Shown: in pieces, positions 33,086-44,939 of the stretch | Numbering within the stretch: the stretch's first letter is position 1 | How the letters are laid out: each line of letters opens with the position of its first letter | Made by a program: the position numbers and the translations under genes | Notes under the pieces: generated by a model | What the model was told of the DNA's origin: nothing | Database searches by the model: none | What the model saw: only the letters and a program-made list of their open reading frames with translations | Origin: Isoetes taiwanensis | Taxonomy: Eukaryota > Streptophyta > Lycopodiopsida > Isoetales > Isoetaceae | Direction: 5' to 3' | Length of the DNA stretch: 64,000 nucleotides | Assembly (NCBI GenBank): GCA_021234155.1 | Contig: JAJEKV010000078.1 | Span: 808,001 to 872,000, forward strand

Positions 33086-36000
33086 CGCTAATACAATCGG
33101 CAGCGCTTCAGGCTGCAAGCCGAGGTCATGCTAGCAGGCCTCAGATTCCAGCAGTGGTTGGCCAGGCAAGTTTTCTACATTCGTTGGGCCATGATATAGA
33201 ACATAATGCATCAGGGCAGATTACATCTTTTGGGCATCTGAGGTCTCCAAATAGACGATGTGACCGGAATACATTGTGCCCAAAATCAGATAGTAACTGC
33301 CTCTGGTTTGGGTGGGTTGAGCACAATTGGGGGCATGAACTGCAATTCGTCAACCGTAAACACTACTCTGATGTCACAACAGCAGCAATATAGCCAACAG
33401 GCAGCTGCTAGCTTGACTCTCCCAGTTGGTTTGATGCCTGAATTGAGCAGGGGACAGTTATCCAGTCTGTGCCTTAAAACTGGAGATCTTGGATCTCCCA
33501 CCATGAAAGTTAATCCCCTTGGTTTGTGTGGGGCGGTTTCACATACAGAGGGTCTTGTGAGTACATGTGACATGGATAATAGAAATGATGCCGTTGGTGT
33601 TTTAGGAAGTAATTGTTCAGAATCTAGTGATATGTCATTTAATATGGTAGGCGTTAAGACTAATAATGCTACAGCAGCTAGGGACTTCAACTTGGACTTA
33701 GAATTTCAGGAAGACAGAAAGCCTTACATCAAAAGCCCTGACATAGGCAGGTTTGGATCACCACATAAAGGGAATGATCAGTCTTTAAGAGCGGGTTGGC
33801 TGGGATTAAATTTGAATCCAGGATTTAGTACCACTTCAAGTTGTTCTTACCTCTCAGTTTCTATTGGAGGTCCAAATGCCAATGTAAGTTTCACAAGTTC
33901 AAGTAGAAGCCGATCCTTTGGAGGATGCCAAAAGAACTAGCTCCACCTCAAACCGGTTCTATGCAAGGGGAGGACAGCATGTCGAACAGGTTATTGGTAA
34001 GATAAAGGAGGAGCGCACATTGGACTCTGTGATAAATGGATTCTCAACGGAGCAAGTTCTACCAGATGACATCCTGAATTTTTTCTTTAAGCAGGTAACC
34101 TCTACTATATTTTGTTTGTTGCGGCATTTTTTCTTGTATGATTGTGGTTGTACGAGCATGCATTCTAAAAATTCTTGTGGAGATTGTGATTGCTTTATTC
34201 ATATGGTTGTTTGCTCTCATAATATAAAATCTTTATAACTCTGTTGATGGTAGACCCTTGCCAATGAGTGATTGACTTTGAATGATGCTGGTAATGATTT
34301 TGCTTTACAGCAAACAATGCCTTTTGCTTATAATCTTGTTTCTGTGTCAGACATGTGACAATGACTCCAGTAATGCTGTTATACAGCAAGATGGATACTG
34401 GAGAGTGCCCTCAACTGATGGCCTGTTTGCTGTACCAGAGTTGTGAGCAGAACGTTCCTAGTTGCCAGTTTGAGATGACTATGGTTGTCACAACAATGAA
34501 GACTTTGAAGCAAGTTCTGCATATAACACCAGACAATGCTTTATACAGCTTGTGTGCTGAAGAGAGAAACAGTGGGTTTATGCTTCCTAAATGCTGCCAA
34601 AGCTCATAAAATATCATGTGGTACTCCTAGTCAGTTCCGCCAGCATGATGTAAATGAACAGAAGCAGCAAGCTGGAGGAAGAAGTCTGTAATATGTGATG
34701 CCTTCAAGTTAGGAAGGAACTTCTGGCTGCCTTCCAATGAGTGGTGGTAGGGGTATGCATGAACTTGCTAAGCATGGGAATACCAAAGCAAATATCAAGC
34801 CGTCAACATGAGCGCTCTGCTACCATGAAAGAACAAAGTAATCCAGGTTCTTAAAACATAATGTCCATGCTTAAGTCATACAGCAGAGGAAAATCAAACG
34901 GGCTAAGAGGACTGAAAGATGTGATAGATTCAGATGCTGATCATAATTTATGAATTTCTGCATGTGATTATAAATGAAAAATCCAGATATTTACATGCTG
35001 GACATATGTAGAAGCAGTCCCTCCTTTAGAAAGGTATAAGTGCTTTTTGAGAGCTCTAACGAAGACTTGAGGAAGTTGTTAATCACAGCGGATGCTTTAA
35101 TCTCATATTAGTTTGGTAACTTTTGAAAATAAGAGGCATTGTATTGTAGTGGAAAGGACCCCTTGTTATGCTGATTTATTTTATTCATGTAACCTTTGGA
35201 AATATGATGATGATTTTGCAGACTTAAAAGCATAATAGACAGCCAAACGTATAGGGAATCTTTGGAAGTTGTCATGGAAGGACTTGTCTACATAACCTTA
35301 AGGCATCGTTTGCATTGTGAAGTTTTGCGCAGCCAAAGCAATGTTAAAGCAGGAGAAAATATGGACAGCCAACCCACTGAGGCCTATGTGGGACTACCAT
35401 CGCCAAACATCGTAGTTTGGTTGCAGAAGTATCAGGTATGCCCTGTCCTTATTTAGTATTTGCTTTATAAATCTTTAGCAAATATGAACAGAATAGTTGA
35501 TTTTATATATTTGGTTGTTCCACCAATATTACAAATTGAGAGAAGACTTAGTACATATTCCAATCTGATTGGCTCCTTGTGAATCTTTTTTGAAGAGAAA
35601 TATATGGATGGTTTTGTACCATTGACGAGAAGACTGTTTTAAGCCTTAAATGGCTTTCTGAAGTTTGTAAACAAGCTGCTCTTGCCCTGCTGAGATGAAA
35701 CTAGGTGCCTGCCTCATGTACACTTCCTCTTCTAATTTTAAATTAAGAAAAGCAATCTTGACATCCATCTGCTTGATACCAAGACCATGTTCAGCTATTA
35801 TGCAATAATGAACTTAACTCAACTTAGCTTTGCAACAGGGGGAAAATGTTTCATGAAAATCAATACCTGGCACTTATGAGTATCCCTTGGCAACAAGTCG
35901 AGCTTTGAACACGTCGATCTTTACTTCTTCATTGTACTTTACTTTACAAACTCACTTGCAGGGTACTAGCTTTCTGCTTGGAGGGAGCTTGCACTGTCCC

Positions 36001-37328
36001 ATGTATCATATTTTAGCAGGGGACTATTTTCTTCTGGCATGGCTTTGCTCCATTCATTTTTCCTGGAACTGTTCATGGCTTTCTTGTAACGTGTTGGCTC
36101 ATCAAAGATCACATTGCAGTTTGAATACATAGTGAGAATGGCATTCCTGACAATCACGTCATTTAAGTCCAGCCCACTTCTTATGAGATGGGCATGGATG
36201 TGCTTGGCCCAATTTAATGCCCCCTCCCTTTGCACAAGCAATTGCAACATTCACAAACGTGATTTTATTCGGCTGCAATCCATGAAGCTTCATTACTCCA
36301 AAGAGCTTTATAGCCTCATTGCTGTCTCCCTACTCAGAGTATCCCAAAATCATTGTTGTCCATGTAATCACATCAGGCATCAGCATCCTATCAAAAACCT
36401 GGCAAGCATCCACCTTGCTTTCACACTTTATATACATGTTAATGAGGGCATTTCCAATACGGACATCTGACTCAAGACCAGCTTTTATCACATGGTCGTG
36501 GATTTGCTTGCCCCATGAGAGAGCACCTGCACCAGCGCATGCACGAAGAATGCTGGCATAAGTGACTCTGTCAGGAATCAAACCACTACATTGCATTTGG
36601 TTAAAGAGTCTTTTCACTTCAGTAACATCTTCATCTTCTGCATATGCTGAAATCATAGCTGTCCAGGTGAAAATATCTTTCTTTATCAATTCGTTGAACA
36701 CCCAATGCGCCTCCATGAGAGATCCACATTTGGCATACATGTTAATTAGGACATTGGATAAACGCATATTTGTTTGACATCCGCTTTTAATAATGTGAGA
36801 ATGGAGTTGCTTGCCATCTACTAAGGCTTGCACGTTTGCACATGCTTTTAACAAATAAAAGCAGGTATTGAAGTAAAATTGAGGATTTGATTGCCAATAG
36901 CATCCAGCAATAGGAATTCGTCTTATTTTTCATCTTCGAATTCTCCTTCCTTTTAAAATTGCTTCATCCTTCTCAAATCAGGTGCATTCTAACTATAGAT
37001 TTTTGTTTTCAATCCTTTGTCTTCATCCAACATCTCTTTTCCTGATCTTTTTGAAGTTATAAATGTATGTAAACGACCTTTTCAAGCTCTTGAATCTGTC
37101 TTCCTTTTTCTGGTCTTAGATTTTGAGTTCTTGCATTTCTTTGTCAGGTTTAGTTTGTCGGCATCTAGATCTGCCGAAGATAGTGTCGGCATGATTTTGA
37201 CGCCTGGAGAATCAAGAAGCATTAGAACAGGCCGAAATAAACAAAGATTAAGGACCAAAGCAGGCAGAAGAAAGGCATTGCAGCTCCACTATGAATCATT
37301 TGCAAGAACCGATATGTCTGAACTATGA
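33086..37328 (+). pseudogene. Frameshifted nuclear-type gene, several exons, unidentified
   Basis: Exon 33086-34094 has an acceptor GGATTCTTCAG and donor AAGCAG|GTAACC. It encodes a Gln/Ser/Asn-rich protein (LIQSAALQAASRGHASR; MSQQQQYSQQAAASLTLPVG; FNLDLEFQEDRKPYIKSPDI; EQVIGKIKEERTLDSVINGF) but needs frame changes at about 33250 and 33920. The next exon from about 34350 (DGYWRVPSTDGLFAVPEL) is in phase but hits TGA after 32 codons. Exon 35222-35435 (RESLEVVMEGLVYITLRHRL) is open with good borders. The last exon 37148-37328 (SRSIRTGRNKQRLRTKAGRR ... SFARTDMSEL) does not match its phase, so an exon is missing. The antisense PPR pseudogene lies in the gap. Low-complexity N-terminal regions of this type are common in nuclear regulators; I cannot name the family. 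Either a pseudogene or a gene with consensus errors. Confidence 0.5.
36110..36880 (-). pseudogene. PPR (PLS) pseudogene fragment
   Basis: The minus-strand frame 36330-36854 has LLKACANVQALVDGKQLHSH, NVLINMYAKCGSLMEAHWVF, FTWTAMISAYAEDEDVTEVK, GKQIHDHVIKAGLESDVRIG and VITWTTMILGYSE, i.e. about two P-L-S triplets. It stops at a TAG at about 36327. The reading continues in the same frame (LHGLQPNKITFVNVAIACAK) and then shifts frame to KHIHAHLIRSGLDL near 36190. Both ends of a normal PPR gene are missing. It lies antisense in an apparent intron of the gene at 33.1-37.3 kb. Confidence 0.85.
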
Positions 37329-37600
37329 TGTCTAGGTGTTCCTGGTATATGTCAAATTTTGCAATGGCAATGCCCAATGCGTGGCAAGGAATTCATGAAG
37401 AAATGCATGAAGAAACTATGATGTCTAGATGTTCCTGGTGTATATCAAATTCTGCAATGGCAATGCCCAATGCGTGGCAGGGAATTCATGAAGAAATGCA
37501 TGAAGAAACTATGATGTCTAGATGTTCCTGGTGTATATGAAATTCTGCAATGGCAATGCCCAATGTGTGGCAGGGAATTCATGAAGAAATGCATGAACAA
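37321..37600 (+). repeat. 93-bp tandem repeat, three units
   Basis: Units start at 37321, 37414 and 37507, an exact 93-base period. The unit length is divisible by three, so units 1 and 2 read as a 31-residue repeat (MMSRCSWCISNSAMAMPNAW ...). Unit 3 has a TGA. The first unit overlaps the stop codon of the exon ending at 37328. Confidence 0.85.
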
Positions 37601-38957
37601 ACGTACAACGGACATTTAAACTGACCCAAAGACGTCTTGCTGTATCAATTTGCTATGTTGTTTATAAAGCCAAAGACGAACAATGATGTGGCACAGGAAA
37701 AAATATTCTAAACTTGCAATGTATTCGTCTAGATCTACGTGTACTCTATAAGTAGATTACTATGTAGATTACTAGGTCTTTTCAAAGAGTAAAATTATAT
37801 GTAAACCTATATCAGCATTGTCCTGATTCAGAAGTGTAATTTCTGTTTTTTTCAACTATAAAATATCAACCGCCTTAAGGAATATGTGCAATGTAATGTT
37901 GAATTGTTAACATAGATTATGTTAATTATCATTTCAGGGATGCTTTGAATCGTTAGAAGAATACACTATGTTAAAGCATGCTGGATAATAAGAATGACTC
38001 CAAGTTCATGTAACAAATGGGGATAATAAGAATGACTTCAAGTTCATGTAACAAATGGGAATATTGCGCGAAACCAATGTCAAGATAGTTATTACATGTG
38101 CGTATACCAACTATACAATGGTGGCTTAAAAAAAACATCTTTAACAACATTTTTTAAGGATGATAAACCCAACGAACATATAGGGGTTGCCATCATAATG
38201 GCACATTCCAAACTTGGAGAAGGCCAAAGGTTGGCATCATAATGGCATATCCGAAACTTGGAGAAAACCATAGGGCTCTTCGGTTGTATCAATAAATGCA
38301 ATTACTTGGAGTGCTAATTAATAAGTATGTTTATGTTGCTGATAAATTAAAAGACAATTGTAAGGGCCTCTTGAATGTAATATATTCATTGTGAACATGA
38401 ATACTCATGGATGGTGGTTGCTTCATGGCTATCTCTTAGCCATTATAATTACACTTTGGTATGCTTAGATTTTGGGCATAATGTGGGTTCAAATCCCACA
38501 TATTCAAGATCATCTTCCACGCCATTCAAAATTGAGAGATATACTCTACCATAAAATGTCGAACATTAATAATGGATTCAACCTTGTAGTTTTAGAACCA
38601 AACAAATGTCTGCACACTGGTGTGTCTCATTTTCGATGTCCCTTTTGTCCCCCAATTTAGTACTAAAATCAATAAAGGTGGTTGGAAATCTTGGAGGCAA
38701 TTTCAAATTTAGAAAACAAAAATAGCAATAAAAAATCGAATTCCTTGAATCTTGGAGAACCGGGCTACAGTGCGTGCATGTGTTGAGCCCCGATAAAGAA
38801 AACTAGAACACCAACAAAATCATCATTCTTGCTTCTCGTCTTTCGATATGTTCAAGGTTTGAATGGAACCAATGGATTGTGTTTCTTTTCCTATTTGCAA
38901 CATTAAATTTGTGAGTTATTAGCGATATTCCAAGTATATGTCAGTATATGCTCGAAA
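37601..38957. other. No gene; small tandem repeats
   Basis: A 39-base duplication (GGATAATAAGAATGACT...) lies at about 37984-38060 and a 46-base one (GGCATCATAATGGCA...) at about 38185-38280. A perfect T-arm-like sequence GTGGGTTCAAATCCCAC is at 38482-38498, but no tRNA folds around it. Confidence 0.35.
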
Positions 38958-39034
38958 ACATGACTTTGAAGTGTGATTTAAGCCATTTCACTCTCGGGTC
39001 ACGGAGGGCAACCCTCCGTGCGCAGCACCTTGTT
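38958..39034 (+). repeat. 80-bp dispersed repeat with GGAGGG hairpin, copy 2
   Basis: Matches 13691-13772. The hairpin GGAGGG-CAA-CCCTCC is perfect here. It directly abuts the short palindromic repeat at 39034. Confidence 0.6.
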
Positions 39035-39212
39035 TATTTTTGGATGGCTTTGAAATTTTTGCCGAACGCCGGTGATAACGCCACGCCGCATGCGGCGTTA
39101 GTCTCTCCCCTCTAGCAAGATCAATTACCGGCCCCATATCGTCTATGATCTTCCTCTCTAAAAAAAAAAAAAAAAAACTATAAAAAACTATTCTATTCTA
39201 TTCTATTCTCTA
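39034..39212 (+). mobile_element. Short retroelement-like repeat with poly-A and (ATTCT)n tail
   Basis: Starts TTTATTTTTGGATGGCTTTG, contains the 18-base palindrome AACGCCGCATGCGGCGTT-like core, and ends CTTCCTCTCT followed by a run of A, ACTATAAAAAACT and (ATTCT)4. Copy 1 at 24838-24956 lacks the tail, so the tail was probably gained or lost. The (ATTCT)n tail is the same as that of the tagged LINEs, suggesting shared machinery. It sits at the left edge of duplication copy B. Confidence 0.45.
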
Positions 39213-39376
39213 CCTCTGCTATTGAATGCGAATAGGAAGGAGTAAAGTTGGACATATTTTTCAAATCGGCCATAGTCACTTTGTTCTCAGAGGTTAATTT
39301 TTGAAAAAGGCCTCCAGTATTTGGGTCGTCACCAACGAGAAGCAGTGAGGATGAATGAGGATCATGGCAGGGGAGG

Positions 39377-39852
39377 ATGAGAATGGATTTGGACCGTCGA
39401 CAGTTTCATATGGTTGAATCCGGAGCTGGAGTTTTGCAGCCTTACCTCAGGTATGCCTGTACATGCGCAAGAAGAACATAGTCGATGCTTTCATTTCCTC
39501 TTTAATCTTTTTTTCTGATGGAATAGGTTATGCGACAAAGACCCAGCCTTGGCAAAAACGATTTGGATCAAACAAGCTCGGCCATATTTTTCTCTATTAG
39601 ACAATCATGTCAGTTCAATGATGCATCGCATGTTGTAGCCATTTTGTTCCTAATGATCCAACTCGGGTTTCGAGCAATCTCCAGGTGATTATTTACTGTG
39701 AATCATCAAGATGGATCTTTTTTCTTAATCTTAACGCAGTTTAGATGCATGTCTACTACAAACAAGGCATTAATGAAGCTCGAAAGGCAGCCATTCAGAC
39801 CGTTGTTACATCTCTTTCTTCTTTTTCTCTTGAACATGCAGTTACATTATGA
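39377..39852 (+). CDS. Putative three-exon small gene, copy B
   Basis: The same model as at 25123-25597. Exon 1 starts with the ATG at 39377, exon 2 ends at an ATCAT|GTCAGT donor and exon 3 is 39745-39852. The protein is the same except for single substitutions (e.g. the last codon of exon 2, CAG to CAT). All splice dinucleotides are kept. The MITE lies 58 bases after the stop codon. Confidence 0.4.
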
Positions 39853-39909
39853 AATATTTATCCAAATACTCTTTGGTGTGTTTCTGTGATTAGTATGAAG
39901 TTTGAAGTT

Positions 39910-40464
39910 CATTAGAGGAAATTTGAGATCTCATTTCATCCCCATAAGAATCCTCCAATGGAATGGCTACCCTCTATTAACTGCAATTAATGCAGCACCA
40001 ACAACTTCATTGCTGTTGTTTTTCCCCCATAACTTTTGATCCACTTGTCAAAATATTGCGGCGTTTGTTGCATTAGATGCGGAATGAAAAGATCTTTCTA
40101 ATGATATATGGTTATGATGTATTTCAATATGGTCATATGCGTTAACCTTAAAAAATTATGATTTTTTACTTATTTCTTATATATTTATATCGTAAAAGAT
40201 GTATGAATGGGTTATTACTGGATAGATCTTGTGAAGACGAACCCATTGCTACAAAAAGTTTTTGAATCGGACTTCTGGATCAAAAGTTATAATGAAAAAA
40301 TGATACTACAGAAGTTAGTTGCAGCTGCATTAATTACAGGCTGCCACATAATACTGGAATGAGATATACTGGAGCTCTTCTCTTATTGGACAGTTTAAAA
40401 AGTTGACATGGCATTTTAAGCATCCCTTAATGGGACAAAATGTGATCTCATTTTTCCTCTAATG
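39910..40464. mobile_element. MITE-like element with terminal inverted repeats
   Basis: A 555-bp insertion relative to copy A. It begins CATTAGAGGAAATTTGAGAT and ends with the inverted counterpart (complement CATTAGAGGAAAAATGAGAT); the inverted repeats continue imperfectly for about 38 bases. No coding frame, so it is non-autonomous. The flanks are GTT(C) and GTC, so the target duplication is short or decayed and the superfamily cannot be assigned. Confidence 0.8.
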
Positions 40465-43368
40465 TCTTAGTACGAAGTTTGAAGCTTACCTCCCAAAGTT
40501 TGCTAGGATTGATGTGCACATCATCTACTGGATAAGTTTTGGGGTGTAGAGTGTAGTCCCTGTACTATTGAACAACTGAAATAGGTGTAGACATAGCAAA
40601 GAAGTAAATTTCCTCCAATGACTTTGTAAGTTATAAAATCTTCACATCGTTGTTTAGTATTGGTGTGCCATTATTGTTTAGTAACAACATACTATGAGAA
40701 ATACCTCCAAGTTTAACTTCCGAATATAAGTGCTATGCTGACATTTCATCAAAATTGATTAGATGCTTATGGAGTCCAATATTTTCCAGCTTGAGAGCTA
40801 TCAGAATCAGAGATGCGCATTTTGTTCCTATATTGGGTAGCTACATAAATATTTGCATACCCAACTTAGGACACTTGAGACCTAAGAAGGCCGGATTTGC
40901 ATCAGCGGAGAACCACGATGCACAAGTTTTCCTGCTCTTTCTTGCACAAATCGTTTGGGTCTATGAATGCAGGAAAAGGTAATATTATTTGCATAATATA
41001 TGTTCCACATACTTCAACAGTTGACTGGTCATTTTTTTCAATGGTTTCTGTGGCCTTTGGTGCAGTCTTGCATGGCATCAGGTTTAACCTGGGAAGAGAG
41101 AAAAGTTAAGCAATGTTTTTCTTTCTGTAATATCTCTTTTGAGATTTGGCCGATGTTCTGAAAGATTCTTCCTTCGATCTCTTCACGAAATAGATGAAAT
41201 GGGTCAGCAATTATATATAACCCTGAGATGATGTCAAGAGTTTTGTGCATCAAAGAATTTCAGAGATTTTGAGAAGATTATGGAGGAATCTTCTAGAACA
41301 CAAGTCTTTCTCTCCGTCTTTTATTGCTACAAGGATTCATACATTGTTAATGTTTTGCTTGCTGTGATTTGCATTATATGAGCATGTTATTTGTTGGTGT
41401 TTCTTCTACAAAGAGGAACAACATCATCGATTTTGGTTTTATCCTTCTATTGATGGCTGTTATCATTTAGAGTGTTTGCCCTATAAAGAAAAAACCATAT
41501 CCTACATGCCTTTTGCTCTGTTCATGCGTTTGATTAAACCCTATATCTTTTGCATGCCTTTCAAAATCTACCCTAGTCATTCTTAAAAATTATTTACCAT
41601 CCCAAAAACATTATACCCTAATTCCATATATGCTCTACCACAAACATATTCTGCGTATGTGCAATGCCTTGCTTCTGTTCTTTTCTAAAGCTTTGCTTCT
41701 AGGTATGCTTCGCATATCATTTCCAAGGCCCATACTTTTTATGCTCCCACATGCTGGTCAGAAATGGAATTCTGATTTATTTCTTCTTTTGTGTTCCAGG
41801 GTTTAAGAAACACAAAGATCGGGGACTTGAACAATCTTGAGGCCAACAATTTTCATTCTTCTGCTTGGAAAATCATGATGCACACAATAATTATTGTTTT
41901 GTTTTCTTATTTCTTCTCATATTGCACATTCGGTATTCATCATGCTTTGTTTGGAATTGGCAGTATCTGCTCATTCTACATATCTTCAGCTATTTGTGTC
42001 GGAAAGCGTTTTCTACCATTATTATCCCAAGGTATGCTGCAAATGACTTGATAAACCAACATTTTTTTTAACATGTTGGTGACATAATAATGCTAAATGT
42101 TATATTTTGTAGGATTTTTTATTTTTAGAAGCCGATTGAGGGAGAGCAAGCAAATGATCATGATGTGAGGGAAGCAGATAATAATAATGTTAAGGTAGGA
42201 CTTGCTTTTTTGCACATGAATTCCCGTTTAATGCATGCATTATACAAAATATGTGTAATTGTAAGATAGTTCTATATATTCTATCTCTGAACCATGTTTT
42301 TGCAAAATTATGAATGTTTTAGTTGAAGGGACTCCAAAACTGCTGCCTAGCTTCAATGTCTAAAGAGCATTACAAAGTTTCATGGTAAAAGCCTTTTCTG
42401 TGTAAATCAACCTTCAATTTGCTATTTAGGATTTTTCTTTGTACAATGGGTGGGAAACTCACAAAAATGCAACAACGATGAACGTGATGCTTAGACGAGG
42501 ATTTTCTGTTTTTACATGTTGATTGAGGGAGAGCAAGCAGATGATTGTGATGTCAAGCAAGCAGATGATCGTGATGTCAAGCAAGTAGATGTTAAACGAT
42601 GTTAAGGTAGGACTATTGCTTTTTTTTGCACTGGAATTCCCCTTTGATGTATACATTATACAGAGTACGTGTAATTGTAAGATAGTTCTACATGTTTCTA
42701 TCTTTGAACCATCTTTTTGCAAGATTATAAATGTTTTAGTTGAAGGGACTCCAAAACCAGTGTCTAGCTTCAATGTCTAAAGGGCATTACTAAGTTTCAT
42801 GGTAAAAGCTTTTTCCATGTAAATCAACCTTTAGTTTGCTATTTAGGATTTTTTTTTGTGCACGATGGGTGTGAAACTCAGAAAAATAACTATGTCCTGA
42901 GATGTTAGACGATGGAGGTGAAAGTTTAAGAGAAATTTTAGCATTTTGGCACATGTTATTTGGGAGTTCTACTTGAGAACCTACTGCTATACTTATGCAT
43001 ATGAATGCGTACACAAGTTGGTGTCCTAGAATCATAGGGTGTGGAATTTCATTACAAGCATTTACCACCAAACGTGGTATGCCATGTAAGTATCATGCAT
43101 TTGCATTTCATAACTATAGAGTGATCTGACTGCTTCATACGTATGAAATTTAAGGCAATTTAGATTGAATGCATTGGGTACATTTGGAATTCTGCAGCTA
43201 ATGGCACCTATTTTTATTGCAGATTAGGATATAATGTTCTATTTTATAGCCATGAGAGAAATTTTCCATAGCACATGAGGTACATATTTGCCTCTGTTTC
43301 AAATCATGTTCCTTATTATCTCTGAGATTGTAATATATATGGTTTTTATATTCTTAGCATGTTGTTCC

Positions 43369-44799
43369 ATCCGCAGCATCGGCCGTAGGTACCAAGTTTT
43401 GGATTGCTTTGAATTGTTTTGGACTGTTTTGGGTCCCACTATTGCTCTCAGCATCGCGCCCTCACTGCCCTTGCATAGACCCCCTTGATTTGCCCCTTTC
43501 TGGCTTTCTCTCTCTAGGGTTTACAATCTCTCTCTAGCCCCGAAAACCCCAAACGCCCAAAAGGTGCTCTGCCTGCCTTTCTGAGTCCCCAAATTGGATT
43601 CTAAGCACCTTCTAGGCAGCCAGAGACCCGTCCAACCTTGGCACCCTTTAACGTTGCCTTGTTCTCAGCATGGCCCGTAAGATCAAACGTATGGCCCGGG
43701 AGACCCGTAAGGAGAAGAATTTCATTTGGCCGCTCGAGCGGCCCCGCCCCGCCCTATGACCCCACGATTGTGCCCTACGCCCGGACGGCCCCATCATTTG
43801 GGGCTGGCGCCCTCTTACGGCACCACCCGGTTCCCGATGCCTCTTTGGGCTGCGACTTTGGACATCCTTGATGCTCGGCTCGGTGCTTGCCTCGGGGGTA
43901 CTTGATGGGATCCACCATCGATCCGTGCCTTTGCCACTCGGGCAGGCGATGCGCCCCGATTGCTGGCGGTGGGTCCGGTTACTAGAATTCTTTGCTTTCT
44001 GATGCGTAGGGCCGCGGCCAGAGCCGAGTTCGATGGTGGGTCACCTCGCTGACTGGGGCCCTCCCATGCAAAAGCGAGTGATGCGCCTATGGCCGCTGCC
44101 CACGGTCTCCATGTCTGCCTGACCTCCTCGGAGGATTTGCAGCCCCTGTCTAGGTGCCCGGTAGGGTCCCGCTCCCGTCTTTGATGCGGCCCACGGCTCA
44201 CTCCGCGGGCCCTTTCTCTGCGCATTGTGGGCCTTGCGGAGACGGGTGATTTGACCCCCACAGAGCAGGCGACCTCTTTTTTTGCTCAGGAGATGCACAT
44301 CCATGCTGACGGCATCCTTTCAGTACAGCGGGTGGGAGCAGCCCGTCCCGACCGCCCCCGCCATCTCTTGGTTTGCTTTCAAAATGCTCTTTCCAGTCAG
44401 ACGCCTTGCGACATGGCAATCATTTGAAGGGGACCACCTTCTCGCGGGGAAGATTTGACTCGGCGGCGGCCTCTGCAGAGCGAAAGAGGAATTGTCTTGG
44501 GTCAAGTGAGGCCCCACAGAAGCAGAAAATGGGCAATGTCAGAGGCGGTCGAGCTATCATTAGGGATCAATGGTTGCCGATCCCCGCGCCTTGGTCTAGC
44601 CCTGGGTTTTGAGTGATAACGGGGCTTTGTCCCCATGTTTTGTTGTAACGGGGCTTCGTCCCCATGTTTTGATTGGTTTTTGCTTGGGCTTCGGCCCACG
44701 GTTCTGTTGGGGCTTCCGCCCCCTTTGTTTGTTCTGGTCCCATAGCCCGATTGGGCTCCGTGGACGTTAAAAGTCTCTTCCTTCCTTCCTTTCCTTTCC
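43369..44799 (+). mobile_element. Non-autonomous retroelement with LINE-type 3' tag
   Basis: A 1431-bp GC-rich insertion between GTTGTTCC and TATTGCAG of copy A's sequence, with TTCC on both sides. It begins ATCCGCAGCATCGGCCG, has a 300-base leader, then an ATG at 43671 opening a basic peptide (MARKIKRMARETRKEKNFIW) that soon loses its frame. No reverse transcriptase or endonuclease motif is present. The end reads GGTCCCATAGCCCGATTGGG, CTCCGTGGACGTTAAAAG and a (TTCC)n tail, the tag shared with the LINEs here. It is best read as an internally deleted or LINE-dependent element that keeps a 5' leader and the 3' tag. Confidence 0.75.
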
Positions 44800-44807
44800 T
44801 ATTGCAG

Positions 44808-44939
44808 GCAGGTCTATTGTCATTCAGTAGAATTAAAGCCGCACAAGGGTTTTCCAACAGGACAAAATTCCTTGATTCAAGCACCAAGCTTCTTTTGTTT
44901 CTTCGAATGTCCTGCCATTGTAATTACTTCATCAATTGA
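44808..44939 (+). CDS. Possible terminal exon, copy B
   Basis: Identical to 30579-30710. The acceptor TATTGCAG survives, but the retroelement ends 8 bases before the exon, so the branch-point region is now transposon sequence. Confidence 0.25.
   Translation, partial: AGLLSFSRIKAAQGFSNRTKFLDSSTKLLLFLRMSCHCNYFIN

Noticed and set aside
43638-44887. Multiple GC-rich ORFs of 65-148 codons on both strands
   Set aside because: High GC leaves few stops. Only the basic ATG peptide at 43671 resembles an element protein and it is short; the others lack motifs.
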